From Thozetella sp. PMI_491 (taxonomy: Eukaryota > Ascomycota > Sordariomycetes > Chaetosphaeriales > Chaetosphaeriaceae): a stretch of 64,000 nt of DNA. The notes below the pieces were generated by a model that did not search any database, was not told where the DNA came from, and worked only from the letters and a program-made list of their open reading frames with translations. Below are positions 1 through 11,031 of this stretch, piece by piece. The stretch is taken from the NCBI GenBank assembly GCA_021432635.1, contig MU270016.1:1551611-1615610 (forward strand), read 5' to 3'. Numbering within the stretch: the stretch's first letter is position 1; each line of letters opens with the position of its first letter. The translations under genes were made by a program, and so were the position numbers.

Positions 1-2241
1 CCGTGGAGCTGCCGCTGATGTACTCTAAGTACGGAGAAAGTGCGGAAGGTCTAAAGGCACTTGTCCGCTCCCGGCGAGTAATTTACAATGTTGGAACTAG
101 AAAACCGCTTTTGTCCACCATTCTTCCCAGCTACCGGCAGAGCACAGAGACTTATGGTGGCCTTGTGTCATAGCTTCCTGGAAAATGTGCCGTCAAGTCT
201 GTCCCGTCATTTCATGAGAAACGATACAAGGAAGGATACGAGCGGTCATACAGCTGCAGTTCCTGTTCTCCCAAAAGAAAATTAGATCTTCCGTATTTCT
301 CTTCTTTGTGAACGAATTGTCAGTGATTGAAGTTTAGACTTGATTCGCCCCCTACCCCCGTCTTTGCTGCTGGCTAATGTAGACCCGATACCAAAGTATC
401 CAGCGCGGATGCGAATGTGGAGGCTTGTTCCCTCACAAGCGGGGGGCTAGTTACCCTCCTGGGTGGCTTGCATATCTCAAAAGTCCCTGGGCCTTTGGAG
501 CTGAGGTAACCTTGTGCCCACCTAATCCCACACCGCCGTTCGTGTCCTGGAAGCATCTCTCAGGCAGGCAACCCACCCAAGATCCGTCGCCTACGTTTCT
601 CTGGTGCCTGCCGGTCCATCCTAAATCGAAGATTGTTGTGGCTGAGCGGTGGCTTGCAGGGGCGCCCAATCCCGGCCTGGCCGCCTCGTACCGAGTCATT
701 GGTAACCGCAGCCACCACCCACTATTGGCTCCCGTTTGGGATAGTGGCTTGCAGATGGCCTGAGGTTCTATCGCCGTCGGGATGGCCGAATCTTCATCCT
801 TTAATGCGATCGGCAGCAAGTCAAAAACAAGGAAAGGGTTAAGCCGCCGATGATGCCAAGACTTGACCCCTCTATTTAGGATCTTGGAACCAGCGGCGGA
901 GATGGCTTCAAGTTGTTTGATTGGCGGTCCAGCTGACCGGGATTGGCAAATGAAGGGTGCCGGTAGTTTAGTAGCACCCAATCGTTGAGCGGAACGGTAT
1001 ACCAAGTCTAAATAGATAGAACGCCTCAGTGTTGTAGTTTGTTGTCATACTTGACACGAACCTAAATAACGCCACCACCTTACTACCAAACATGACAATG
1101 TCACATACCTTCCCCTGCTTTGTTCTCTATACCTTCACTGACATTCGCTTGTTGCCGCCCCCAGGAACAACCCCACATTCCGGATCTACCTAGATCCTAG
1201 TAAGTGGTCCCGTTTATATGGAATATGCCCGGGTGGAGCTCAACCTGCGGACCGAATCCGCCCTACTTCGGCTTAGACACACAGAGTCGGACAGACTAAG
1301 GAAACATTTCAGTGCCACCTAGATTGTGATAATCGTACACTGCACTTTGTCATATCGAACAAGGCACATTGCCCAACACCAGTAGATAATCCGGCATTGA
1401 GCGACCCCAGCCAGAAGCTTCCAAAGCCTACAGCGAATTCCTCAGATTGATACCCGAGATCTGACAGTCACGACAAGCTGGCACAGGCCACCGCCAGACA
1501 AGTAGGCAGGCCGAAGCCTTTACTGTATAATGGTATTCTTATTTGCATAGTACAGCTGTTCAGCTGTGCAGGGCATTGTTTCCGGCGCCGATATCATCTC
1601 TAAATTGTGACCATATTGCTTTTTCTCAAAGTACCGTTACCCTCAGCTGTACCACTGCCCCTATTTGCCGACGCGGCCAACTTTTAGTTACATTATGAGA
1701 CCCACCGTCCATGCGTGATTCTGGAAGATTACTGTTTTGAGAATCCTGGACTCCCGGGGTCAGTTCGCCGCCAATAGCGTTATCGTGGATCGCCCTCCGC
1801 TTCACTAGCCCTCTTTGGATTCCTCCCGAGTCCAAACCCACGTGGCAGATAGTGCTCCCCACATATCTTGGGTATTCTGCCTTTTCCCCCTTCTGTTACC
1901 TTCGGCGAACAGTATGTAAAAAGTGGACTTAGACTGCCTGCCTTTCGCCTTTAAATGATTTCAGTCCTCGCCGTACTTTCGTATCCAACTTTGTGTCTAT
2001 AGTTGTAATTTGATTTCCCCTGCCAAAAGGGTGTCGATTTATCCGTCCGACATACCCCCGCGACTCTGGTTTCATTGGGCTTTGTCTTTACTTCAACTCC
2101 TACAGCCGATGCTATTAAGTGATACTGCATAACTATAAGGTACAGTGAAACATCTATGCATTCGCGATTGTCTCATCACAATGGTCGCTATTGTTCTCTT
2201 ACCAAAGCTGTTCAAAAGCTGTTTAAATATATAACACAGAT
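1..2241. other. Gene-free stretch
   Basis: I see no convincing coding region here. The open frames on both strands around 425-1005 lack recognisable domains and overlap each other antisense. The last 200 bases before 2242 are the likely promoter of the WOPR gene, with the AT-rich stretch aatatataac just upstream of its ATG. Confidence 0.5.
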
Positions 2242-3582
2242 ATGTGTCTGACTTCGTATAGGCAAATGGGTTCAGAGGAGAGACATGTCGGTCCGAAGCC
2301 TGACGCAAGTCTGAAGCCGACATGGCGAGGTTATGTCAACACGACAATGGATGCGTTGATCCTCGTTGAAGCATGTCTCAACGGTGATCTTCTGTCTTGT
2401 GCTCGGCGGCCATATGACCAAGAGCGAGATTATCTAATTCAAAGTGGCAATGTTTTCATCTATGAGGAGAGCTCCTCCGGCATTAAGCGCTGGACTGATG
2501 GCCACAATTGGTCACCTAGCCGAGTTCTAAACGATTTCCTCATCTACCGAGAACTTGAGAAGTGTTTGCCTCGTTGGAGGAAGAAAGCCACCGAGAAGAA
2601 TAATGCGAACAAGAGTGGCGTCGGAAAACAGGAGGGGAGCAACAGAACAAACAGCGCAGGCCGCATCGCATCTACCTTTGCCATGAGCACATGTTGTGAC
2701 AGCGCTGCCCAGAGCCTCGAAGATCGGGACTTGATAGGCTCATTGGTGGATTCGTATTCGTTCAGAGAAAACGGACTGATGAAGAAGACATTCAACATCA
2801 GTGTCAACGGAATTCTGCATCACCTTGTCTCTTACTACAAGGTTGACGATATCAAGAGCGGAAAACTGGTTACCCCCCACAGCGACCTCACTCTTAATCT
2901 TACGTCACCTATACCACGAGCGCAGCTCATCGAGGGCCGGAACTTCCGAGGCGTTATCGAATTTGACTTGCCAGTTATCAGCCACAGTGACGGAAGCCGG
3001 GGGCATCAGCAGCTCCAGCACCACCAGAGCTTGCCTTTGCAGCTCGGCATAGCGGACTCGGATAGCCAGGGATCAACTTTGGTTCCAACTCTGCAATCAC
3101 CCGTCAGCTTCTATACGCAAAATCAGTATTGCATTGAACAACAAACACTCCCGTCATATGTTTCACAGCAACATGGCGAGCACAGCCTAATTCCCGGATA
3201 CCAGTTGGCGCAAGATTTCACACTCTTGGCTGACGACATTTGCTTTGATCTGGATATTGCTTCTTGGGACGGGTTTGAGGAAACAGAATCTCCGCTGGTG
3301 ACAATATCGATATCTGTAGCCCAGCCGCAGCCTTTATATAACACTGATACGTCGTTCCTTCAACCCAGCGCCACATTCAATACAACCTCTTCCGACCTTC
3401 TACCCATCCAAACTCTCGAGGCAGACATAATTCATGGCTATAAACAGCTGGATTCGGTCACCCCAGGTGTGACTAGTTCCTTGATGCTGCAGTATCAAGA
3501 TGCAGACTCGAACCATGCGGGCAGGACCGCAAAGATTGGTCCTGAAGCTCTAGATTTCACATGCTTGGCGTACTCAACCTGA
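2242..3582 (+). CDS. WOPR-domain transcription factor (Gti1/Pac2 family, Wor1/Ryp1 type)
   Basis: This uninterrupted frame encodes 446 residues with the two-part WOPR DNA-binding domain. The first half covers about residues 28-108 (RGYVNTTMDALIL, then GIKRWTDGHNWSPSR and YRELEK). The second covers about 161-215 (RDLIGSLVDSYSF, then VNGILHHLVSYYKVDD). They are separated by a Lys/Asn-rich linker. The C-terminal half is Gln/Ser/Thr-rich without known domains, as in Wor1, Ryp1 and Sge1, which are nuclear master regulators of morphology, virulence-related programmes and secondary metabolism. The start is the first ATG. A second in-frame ATG at 2266 follows a TATAG and would serve if a short upstream intron exists. 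Because fungi normally carry one Ryp1-type gene elsewhere, this may be an extra, divergent copy, which is inference. Confidence 0.9.
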   Translation: MCLTSYRQMGSEERHVGPKPDASLKPTWRGYVNTTMDALILVEACLNGDLLSCARRPYDQERDYLIQSGNVFIYEESSSGIKRWTDGHNWSPSRVLNDFLIYRELEKCLPRWRKKATEKNNANKSGVGKQEGSNRTNSAGRIASTFAMSTCCDSAAQSLEDRDLIGSLVDSYSFRENGLMKKTFNISVNGILHHLVSYYKVDDIKSGKLVTPHSDLTLNLTSPIPRAQLIEGRNFRGVIEFDLPVISHSDGSRGHQQLQHHQSLPLQLGIADSDSQGSTLVPTLQSPVSFYTQNQYCIEQQTLPSYVSQQHGEHSLIPGYQLAQDFTLLADDICFDLDIASWDGFEETESPLVTISISVAQPQPLYNTDTSFLQPSATFNTTSSDLLPIQTLEADIIHGYKQLDSVTPGVTSSLMLQYQDADSNHAGRTAKIGPEALDFTCLAYST

Positions 3583-5076
3583 GGCTGGCACAGCTGCCTA
3601 CTGCCACCCAAGCCTACGTATCTCATCCATGTATATAAGTTTTATATAGACCATATAGGAGATTATAGTGGAGGCACAGACCCCGATTTGACCACTTCCC
3701 ACCTAAAAAGCAAACTTCGCTCACAACCCCACCTTCACCATGGCCACCGCCGCTGTCCTGCCTAACCCCATCGCCGGCCTCCACAGCAAACTCACTCTGG
3801 ATGATCTGAAACATGCCACCACAGCATAAGTTCCCAAAAGGTACCAATTAATAAAGCTACTTCCCAATTGTTTAAGATGGTTCTCTCGAGAGCAACAGCT
3901 TCTCACGATGGGAGGATACGTTATATCACTCCTGTCCGTACCGCAGTTTGGCGAGTTCCGAGAACATTTATGGTTGGTCTTGGTTCAACAGCTGAGCCAG
4001 GGTAAGAAGCATAACAGTGACATTATGGTGGTGCAACGACATGACCTAGCAAGGCTCTTGGATGAAAAGGGTGGCGTATTGAGCGCGGACCGCGCGTTGA
4101 ACGAGGCAGGCACTCCAGGCAACATTCATATTTCCGCGGCGATATATTAACAAGCCACGCTCCGAGGGAGACCGCGGTGAGCCGACGCTGTCTCTGTGAA
4201 TTGTAGCTGTTGTTTTATTAAACCCCGAGATTAGTCAGGATTGACTGGTTTCGCATGAGGTCCTCGAAGGCGGCCTCCCGGAAAAGCAGGTTTCTGCGGT
4301 AAACTAGGAGTTGTCATATCAATCAAGAAGACTTGTGCCCTTTCCTCAAGGGAGAGACCTGGTCCTCCGGATTGAAACCGCCTTTGATCAAGGTTTGATA
4401 CAAGCCGGCGTGGTGGTACCCGCTCTGCTTTGTGTCTACGGAAGCTATACGACCGGTTTCAAGGCACTGGCTAAGTCGACCTATATGCCAACGGACCCCA
4501 CGTCCCCCTTGGTGAACCACCGTTAAATGCCAACGTGCCGACACGTCCCCCCCTTACCCCCTTAATACTCACCACTATTATATTAGATCCATACGCTTAA
4601 TTAATACGGTAGTATCTCGTTAAATGTTAGCTTCTTACTCTAGTTCAAACCTCTCTTTAATACTTACCAATGTTAATAACAGTATGTAATAGAGTATATA
4701 CAGCACAAGCAAACGGCACAATTGTCTCGCACAGCGGATGTCATACCCGGCATCTTAGGCACAAATAATGAATCAAGCAAATCGCACAGCAAAAGGATTG
4801 ATGGGATACGTGCACAGAGGTGTACGGAGGCGACCATCTTTGGTGGTAGCTAGATTTCTAGGACTGACTCGATTACTGGAAGCAGCCGTACTCTTCGGAG
4901 TAGCTATCCTGCTTGGACTAGGCGTGATTGGTTCTGCGGTACGGTGGAGCTATCGAGCTTAACTTGGCACATCGCATTATGTAGCACCTCCATAGATCAT
5001 CTCCAAACCTATGCAATTGCTGAAAATTGCTCCTTAGTAATCCCGTATACCAATTCCTGGGAGATCAGTCTAGATG
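3583..5076. other. Gene-free stretch with short unassigned frames
   Basis: No recognisable gene. A 29-codon frame at 3740-3829 (MATAAVLPNPIAG...) has a good start context and a TATA-like region upstream, but it ends without a domain. It could be a first exon or a gene fragment. Frames at 3908-4150 and 4768-4962 are short; the latter has a hydrophobic segment, but I do not recognise it. Confidence 0.35.
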
Positions 5077-6758
5077 CTAGGCGAAAGATGGCATACTCTC
5101 AAAGGAACTCAGTAAGGTGTTCATCTTCAAGACATAATTCATGGGGCTCCTAGCTTCAAGATCGTCCTGATTCCAGACAGCTTGCAATATTTTGTGCAAT
5201 GACTGCATGGACTGAGAGTGCGTCCACTTGATTGACTGGTCTAGTGCATCCAAGATGATGATTCGATGGTCATCCGTCCGTGCTTCGCATCCCAAAATGA
5301 GGAGCGGAAACACATGCTTGCATGCGGGTCGCTTTGCGATCAGTTCCAAAGCAGACTCCGCCCACAAATGAACTTTTGGCGACTCTCCCGATGAATCTTT
5401 CGAAGTACGCTCTAGATATATCAAGGCAGCTAGTCGATAAAGCTCCAAGTTGATGTCTATCTTGGCCTCGTCAGGGTTGTGATCTGCAACTTCGAAATGC
5501 CCTGGACGGCTACGAAGAGCCTTCAGCCTCTTCTCGAGTTCTGAGAGATACGACCTAAAGTTCGTATCGTGGTAGTTGGGATGGGAGGGTGGGACAACGT
5601 TTTCGAAAACTTCGGAGAGTGGCCCTAATAGCGGTGCTGAGCACGAGCTTATATCTGGTATCTGAAAGGATAAAGGTGAGTACGGGCCTCTGCAAGATAT
5701 TGTGATTGAGTTGCGTCAATTACCTCCAGTAAATTGCAGCTGGAAGGGCCGAGAAGCTGCTTTAGATCTGCCGATTGAGTGGTGCGATGCCAGTGCCGGA
5801 GAGTGAACCGGGCCAGCACGTCATAGTAAACCACCCAGCTAAGCATCCCCTTAAGCTCAGAGCCGGGGTTGGCCTTTTTGGGATTGATTACGTTGAGAAG
5901 GCGCTTCGCACCACAGATATACGACAGCCATGACCCAGAAATTTGAGCGTCTCCTTGAATCTGGTTGTGTGTCAGCAGTGATGCCTGGCGAAAAGCGCAC
6001 CTCCAAAAAGAAAATAAAAAAAATACGAGCCTCAAAGCTGCATAGTAGCATCCCTGCCGCTATATGCTGAATAGCCTCGGAATCGCTTAGACCTAATTGG
6101 GCAGAATCCTTAAGAAGGCGGAGTGCCGCGGACTGCAGCTTGATGGTTTCCGCGCAGAGTCCGTAACGATGCAGGGATGCGATAGCTAGTAGAGCCTGCA
6201 GGACTGCCCTCGAAGAATCCGAGAAATCCGTCAAAGCCAGGCGGGATATGTTCCCGACAAATCTTCGATGGTCGCTGTCGCACGTCGTTAAAGTCTGAAG
6301 CGCGACTGATTCGACTGGTCTCCTTAGTAAAAGGGCTCCCTGGTAATGAGATTTCCTTGACTGACAGTATTGGAAGAGATCGCCATCTGCCGTGGTTAGA
6401 CGTAGCGGTGCCCAGGATAACGGAATGTGTAGATCCGGCATTTGATTTTGTGGCAACTCGCATCCTGCCTCTCCCATCAACTGGCATCCACGGACACGAG
6501 GAGCTGTCATACCTTGCAACCACCCCGTCTTCGTTAGATTATGATGTAGTTCCATATCCCAAAAGCTCGTATTGATCCATCTTGATGGAGTTGTGTCTAT
6601 ATTGCCTACTGTCTTCGGCGGTAGATGGCCTCTTAGGGAACGCCGCTCGCTTGATTTTCGTGGCCAAAATAGTCGCTGGCCGTAACCTTGGCAAATTCGG
6701 TGAGAGCGGGTGCAATTTCTACAAGTCGGGACGGTCCCGTCGCAGCGGACTTTACGGT
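5077..6758 (-). CDS. Zn(II)2Cys6 transcription factor with Fungal_trans_2 domain (5' exon not found)
   Basis: Three exons join in frame: 6027-6758, 5724-5953 and 5077-5661. The introns have GTATTT...TTCAAG and GTAATT...TTTCAG borders, and the first has a CTGAC branch point. The first of these exons opens with RKVRCDGTVPTCRNCTRS and IC: cysteines 3-6 of a zinc cluster with spacing C-x6-C-x2-C-x6-C, followed by a basic WPRK stretch. Cysteines 1 and 2 must come from an upstream exon, because the frame is closed by TGA just upstream of the TTTAG acceptor at 6759. I could not identify that exon. The rest matches the fungal-specific regulatory domain (LLAIASLHRYG, then SWLSYICGAKRLLNV). It lies about 0.8 kb from, and divergent to, the reductase gene at 7572, a plausible target. 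Confidence 0.8.
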
Positions 6759-7571
6759 CTAAACTTGGAATGTCAGTTCTTCAATTCCTGGCATCTTTTT
6801 GGCTGAAAGGTGCTTCGTAAGCCGCGCAAGTTAACCTCTGCATGTCCAACATCCACTGGATACCATTCTGGATAGCTACTTTAAATTTAGACCGGCCGGG
6901 CCAATTGCATTCTGGTTCACGCTAGGCGCAATGGGGTTTTCGAGGCGCGTGGTTGTCGGGAGGACTTGCCAGATTTCCCAATCGGAGATCAAGGTAGAGC
7001 TAAAGTTTTGAAGTGCTGCTCAGAAGCGACGAGGTAGGTAGAAGCTGCTTGGCGAAGGGTGATGTGTCGTCAGAAGCTCCTGAGTTTCCGCCTTACTAAT
7101 GTAGTAGCCTGGCGGGGCGCGGCATGATGCACGTCTTACAACTAGCCAGAAGCGGAATGCAGGCAAGTCTGCGCGAGCCTCTCGGACTTAACTTGGAGCC
7201 GAAAAGACGGGAGGGCAAGTTCGTGCGAGCACTTAGGCAATTAGTAAGGGTGTTTCTGCTCTACTCCAGCCAATCAAGCCGAACAAGAGAAGATCCCCGC
7301 TCTGATATTCTTTCCCTGCTTAATAAACTTTCGCAGGATATGCAGAATTCACGCGCAAAAGGCACGTAAATTGCCACGTCGATATACGAGATAATAGCTG
7401 AATAACAAGGGAAAAGGGTTTTGTATTTTTCAGCAAGCGGGAGCCACTTGCGCCGTCATAGGAACTACCGGGAGTATTAGAGCTGAATCCAAGTATAAAT
7501 AATGCCCCCTCCAAACCCCAGAAAGACGCAATACACAGGTGCCATTGATCGAACCAATATACACCACAATA
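6759..7571. promoter_or_regulatory. Intergenic region between two divergent genes
   Basis: This holds the undetected 5' exon and promoter of the zinc-cluster regulator on the minus strand, and the promoter of the reductase on the plus strand. AGTATAAATAATG at 7492-7504 looks like a TATA box for the reductase. I saw no clear CxxC-coding exon on the minus strand here. Confidence 0.35.
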
Positions 7572-8827
7572 ATGCCATCCCAGGATTTCACCATCAAGCC
7601 GGGCTCTTGGATCCTCGTCACTGGGGCCAATGGGTACATTGCATCACACATCGTCGACATTTTGTTAGAATTGGGTTTCAACGTTCGCGGTACCGTTCGG
7701 GACCACAAGCCATGGCTTGACAAATTGTTCCAGGACAAGTATGGCAAAGATAAATTCGAAAGTGTCTTGGTCCCCGTAATGGAGTCTAGCAGTGCTTTTG
7801 ACGCCGCTATGGAAGGGGTTAGCGGAGTGATACACGTGGTAATTACGTCTCTTCCTTGATCTTTGTTCACTGTTCTTTTCGTCGACTGTACACTAAATTC
7901 GCAAAGGCTACGGATGTCAGCATGTCCAACGACGCGAATAGCGTTATCGCCAATGTGAAGCAAGCCACTATAAACGCTCTTGCCGCTGCTGCCAAACACA
8001 AATCCATCAAGCGTTTCGTGCTGACTTCCTCTTCCTCTGCTGCCCTCATCCCGGAGACGAATAAACCCGGTGTTATAGTAGACGAAGGTAGGCCCGTCAT
8101 GGTCCCTAATTGAAATGTCGGATTTCTGACAATATATAGGCACCTGGAATGACGAGGCGGTCAGGCTAGCTTGGAGCGATAGCGCGCCTGAAGAGCAGAA
8201 AGGCTATGTTGTTTACGCAGCGTCCAAAACCGAGGGCGAGCGTGCTGCTTGGAAGTGGGTGTCGGAGGAGAAACCCGACTTCGTGCTGAACACGGTTTTG
8301 CCCAACTGCAATGTAAGTCCGCGATCAACACCGTGCATTTGAAATGGATTCTGACATTTTCTTAGGTCGGTAGAATCCTAGATCCAGAACATCAAAGCGG
8401 GTCTACTATGGGATTTATTCGTAACCTATTCAAAGGCAACTACGCCGTGCTCCAAATGCTGCCTCCACGTAAGTGTTTCAGTTCATCACTAAACTGGTTT
8501 CTGCACTAACCCATTCGACTCCCAGAGTACTACGTGCATGTGCGGGATTGTGCCTACTTGCATATCGCCGCACTACTCAGTGGCGCAGTCAAAAACGAGC
8601 GTATCTTTGCGTTTGCAGGGGAGTATAACTGGACCGATGCTCTATCAATCCTACGTAAACTACGACCGGGGGCAACGCTGCCGAGCCCCCCGGAGAACGA
8701 GGGGCGCGACCTATCTGTAATTGTTCCGAAAGACAGAGCCGAGCAACTACTTCGAGAATTTTCTGGCCAAGCCGGTTGGAAGGGCCTCGAGGAAAGCTTG
8801 ACTGAAGGAATCGAGGACATGGCTTAG
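7572..8827 (+). CDS. NAD(P)-dependent reductase, extended SDR, Gre2/ketoreductase type
   Basis: Five exons (7572-7838, 7907-8087, 8140-8312, 8366-8468, 8526-8827) close in frame to a 341-residue protein. The nucleotide-binding motif TGANGYIA lies near residue 18, followed by GVIHVATDVS. The catalytic Tyr-Lys pair is in VVYAASKTEGERAAW, preceded by an SSSSAA serine region. These are marks of the extended SDR group that includes yeast Gre2 and dihydroflavonol-reductase-like enzymes, cytosolic NADPH-dependent aldehyde or ketone reductases. I chose the ATG at 7572 over the in-frame ATG at 7539 because family members begin about ten residues before the GSWILVTGANG strand. The substrate is not deducible. 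The divergent zinc-cluster gene may regulate it. Confidence 0.9.
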
Positions 8828-11031
8828 AGTTTCATGTTAGAAAGTTAATACGAAATGGAAATTTCAATACATTTGCAACTATCTCGGTTAACATCATTAC
8901 TTTAGCAGTAGGATATATATTATAGGATATGTATTAACCCCCTTTGGCCATGGTAAAGTACAAGGCAGTGATTAAGGCCCAGAGACAGTTCAAGGGGCAT
9001 TCAGTTCTTGTTCGTCCTCGGACCTGGATCGAGCGCGATACACACGGAGTAAGCGGCTGCCCCTATCAATTTTGAGCTTATATTCCCTACTATTTGCCCT
9101 TAGAAGCAACTCCAATATATTTGGCGCCTGCTAGTCAAGGAATCCTGCCACACCCGGCAGACATTATCCAGTTAGCCTTGTCAGAAGATCTGAAATAGAG
9201 TTGCCGTATACCACTTCTCATAAAGGTTTCGGTCTTGAATCGTCTCGATATATTCCGGTTATGTCGGTCAAGTTACCCTCATGGTCGGTGCTTTAGTCCC
9301 ACGAGGAGATTTTTCTTAGCTAAATCTCACCATAGAGGTCCTTGGGATGCATCCTCACTGCCCGTGGCACCTTTTTAGCCCTTCATGATCTCGTTCCAAG
9401 GTTAAAAAAATTGCTTTGGTTTGGGCAACATTCCGAGACAACCTCTGGTGTCTGGCCACGAGCGTTTGGCTGCTTGGGACGCTTTGTCAGTGGCTGCTGG
9501 GTTTAGCCAGCTTTGCTTTTTAGACTCTACCACTGTGATCCTTTAGCAGAGACGACTATGTATCGTGCTTTGTCTTCAACCAGAATAAATAAGAATGCGT
9601 ACCTTGTTCCTCTAATTTTGACACTGCGAGGACGTGACCTCTGCGCGGAATACGATGGTGATAGTTACTATGCTCCGTAGCTGCTTTGGTGCTAGGATTA
9701 GTCTTAAGATGGTGGCGATAGGCTTTTGCCATGCTGTGAGGTTATCCCATGCGGTTGACTTTAGTAAAAACTGAGAATTTCCTAATGTGGAAGTTAAGCT
9801 TTGTAAGAGATGACGAAAGGTAGCAGCGGCTCACCAGTAACTTATATCAAGGTCAATGACAAATGCGTTGAAGAGTATTCGCATTTATCTTTTCAAGGGG
9901 CGCTGCAGGAGCGGTTTGAGTGTTTCTACGTTTGGTCACTAAGCCGGTAGATCTAGAGACACCCCATAAGCCAATTCATGGCTCTCGACATAGATGACAA
10001 ACACTAAAGCTATGTAGTATGCTAGGTTCCCTAACATACCAATTACTTCACTATGATGGTTAGCTGCTTGGTTCTTGCATTTTCTCTCTAACCTAGAGCC
10101 CCGACCCCTGTTACTACTAGCGACTTCTTCAGTGGCTCTTCATGCATAATGCCGTGTAAATAGTAGTCGCCGACGAGGTCGCACGCCTCGCTATACTTGT
10201 CACCAACCTCACATCGGAGCACAAAGAAGCTGCAATAGAATGCTAGCGGGCTGCACGTGTGCGAATTTCCTTGCCTTGCTCGATCTCCGATTATTGTCCG
10301 TCATAGAGCTTCCACTGTAGTGCACCCAGGTGGATACTGCTCCGTTAGCTTTTGTTAGAAGGCATCCTATTCCTGTGGTCTGCAGCCGATCTCATGTTCT
10401 GCCACGTAGTGCTAATGACTACTGCAATCTCGTCAAACTCATAACGCGAGAGACCCAGTACATCCCCAGCTTGAAGCGCCACTTCGACGTCGCAACCGAA
10501 GAGCCCGATCTAGCAGAGAATATGATATTGCCGATCATATGACGTGAGAGCTCGTGTTAGCAACTCAGGCTCAAAATTTGCAGCGGAACTTGTTGCTGAG
10601 GATTTCTTTGACGGCTTTGAGCATTTAACCAGAGGAGAAGAGCGTTTGCTCCAAATGTCACTGTTATGCCTATGTAGGCGATATAACCCGTAGTTCCAGT
10701 TTTGATTGCTTGGGACACTGGTTGCTTACCTTGGGTAATCAGCTGATTCCCGCACAGTAACTGCACTTACCACTCAAGGTTGACTTGTTTAGGGATTGTA
10801 AGCCTTCGTGGTGTGATAAAGATCTATCGTCATGGAGGTCCTAACATGGTACTTTTACCTTATAGGTCTAGTAGAATGGCCAGCCGGCCTTTTAAAGAAT
10901 TGAAAACAATCACCAGGTTGTAACAATATCAAATGAGGAACCGGACACAGCTCGACCGGAAGCTGAGTGTATGACCTTCGTGTCATTTCGATGGGCCACG
11001 TGTGCTTCAAACCCACACTATATGAGATGCA
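8828..11031. other. Gene-poor stretch
   Basis: No gene could be supported over 2.2 kb. The two short frames at 10330-10542 (+) and 10557-10766 (-, one hydrophobic segment) show no recognised domain. Confidence 0.45.

Noticed and set aside
451-1005. 184-residue minus-strand frame near the left end
   Set aside because: No domain, no intron signals, overlapped by plus-strand frames of similar length; likely chance.
3740-3829. 29-codon frame MATAAVLPNPIAG... with good start context
   Set aside because: Too short and without a domain or clear donor site to call a gene; possibly a first exon or remnant.
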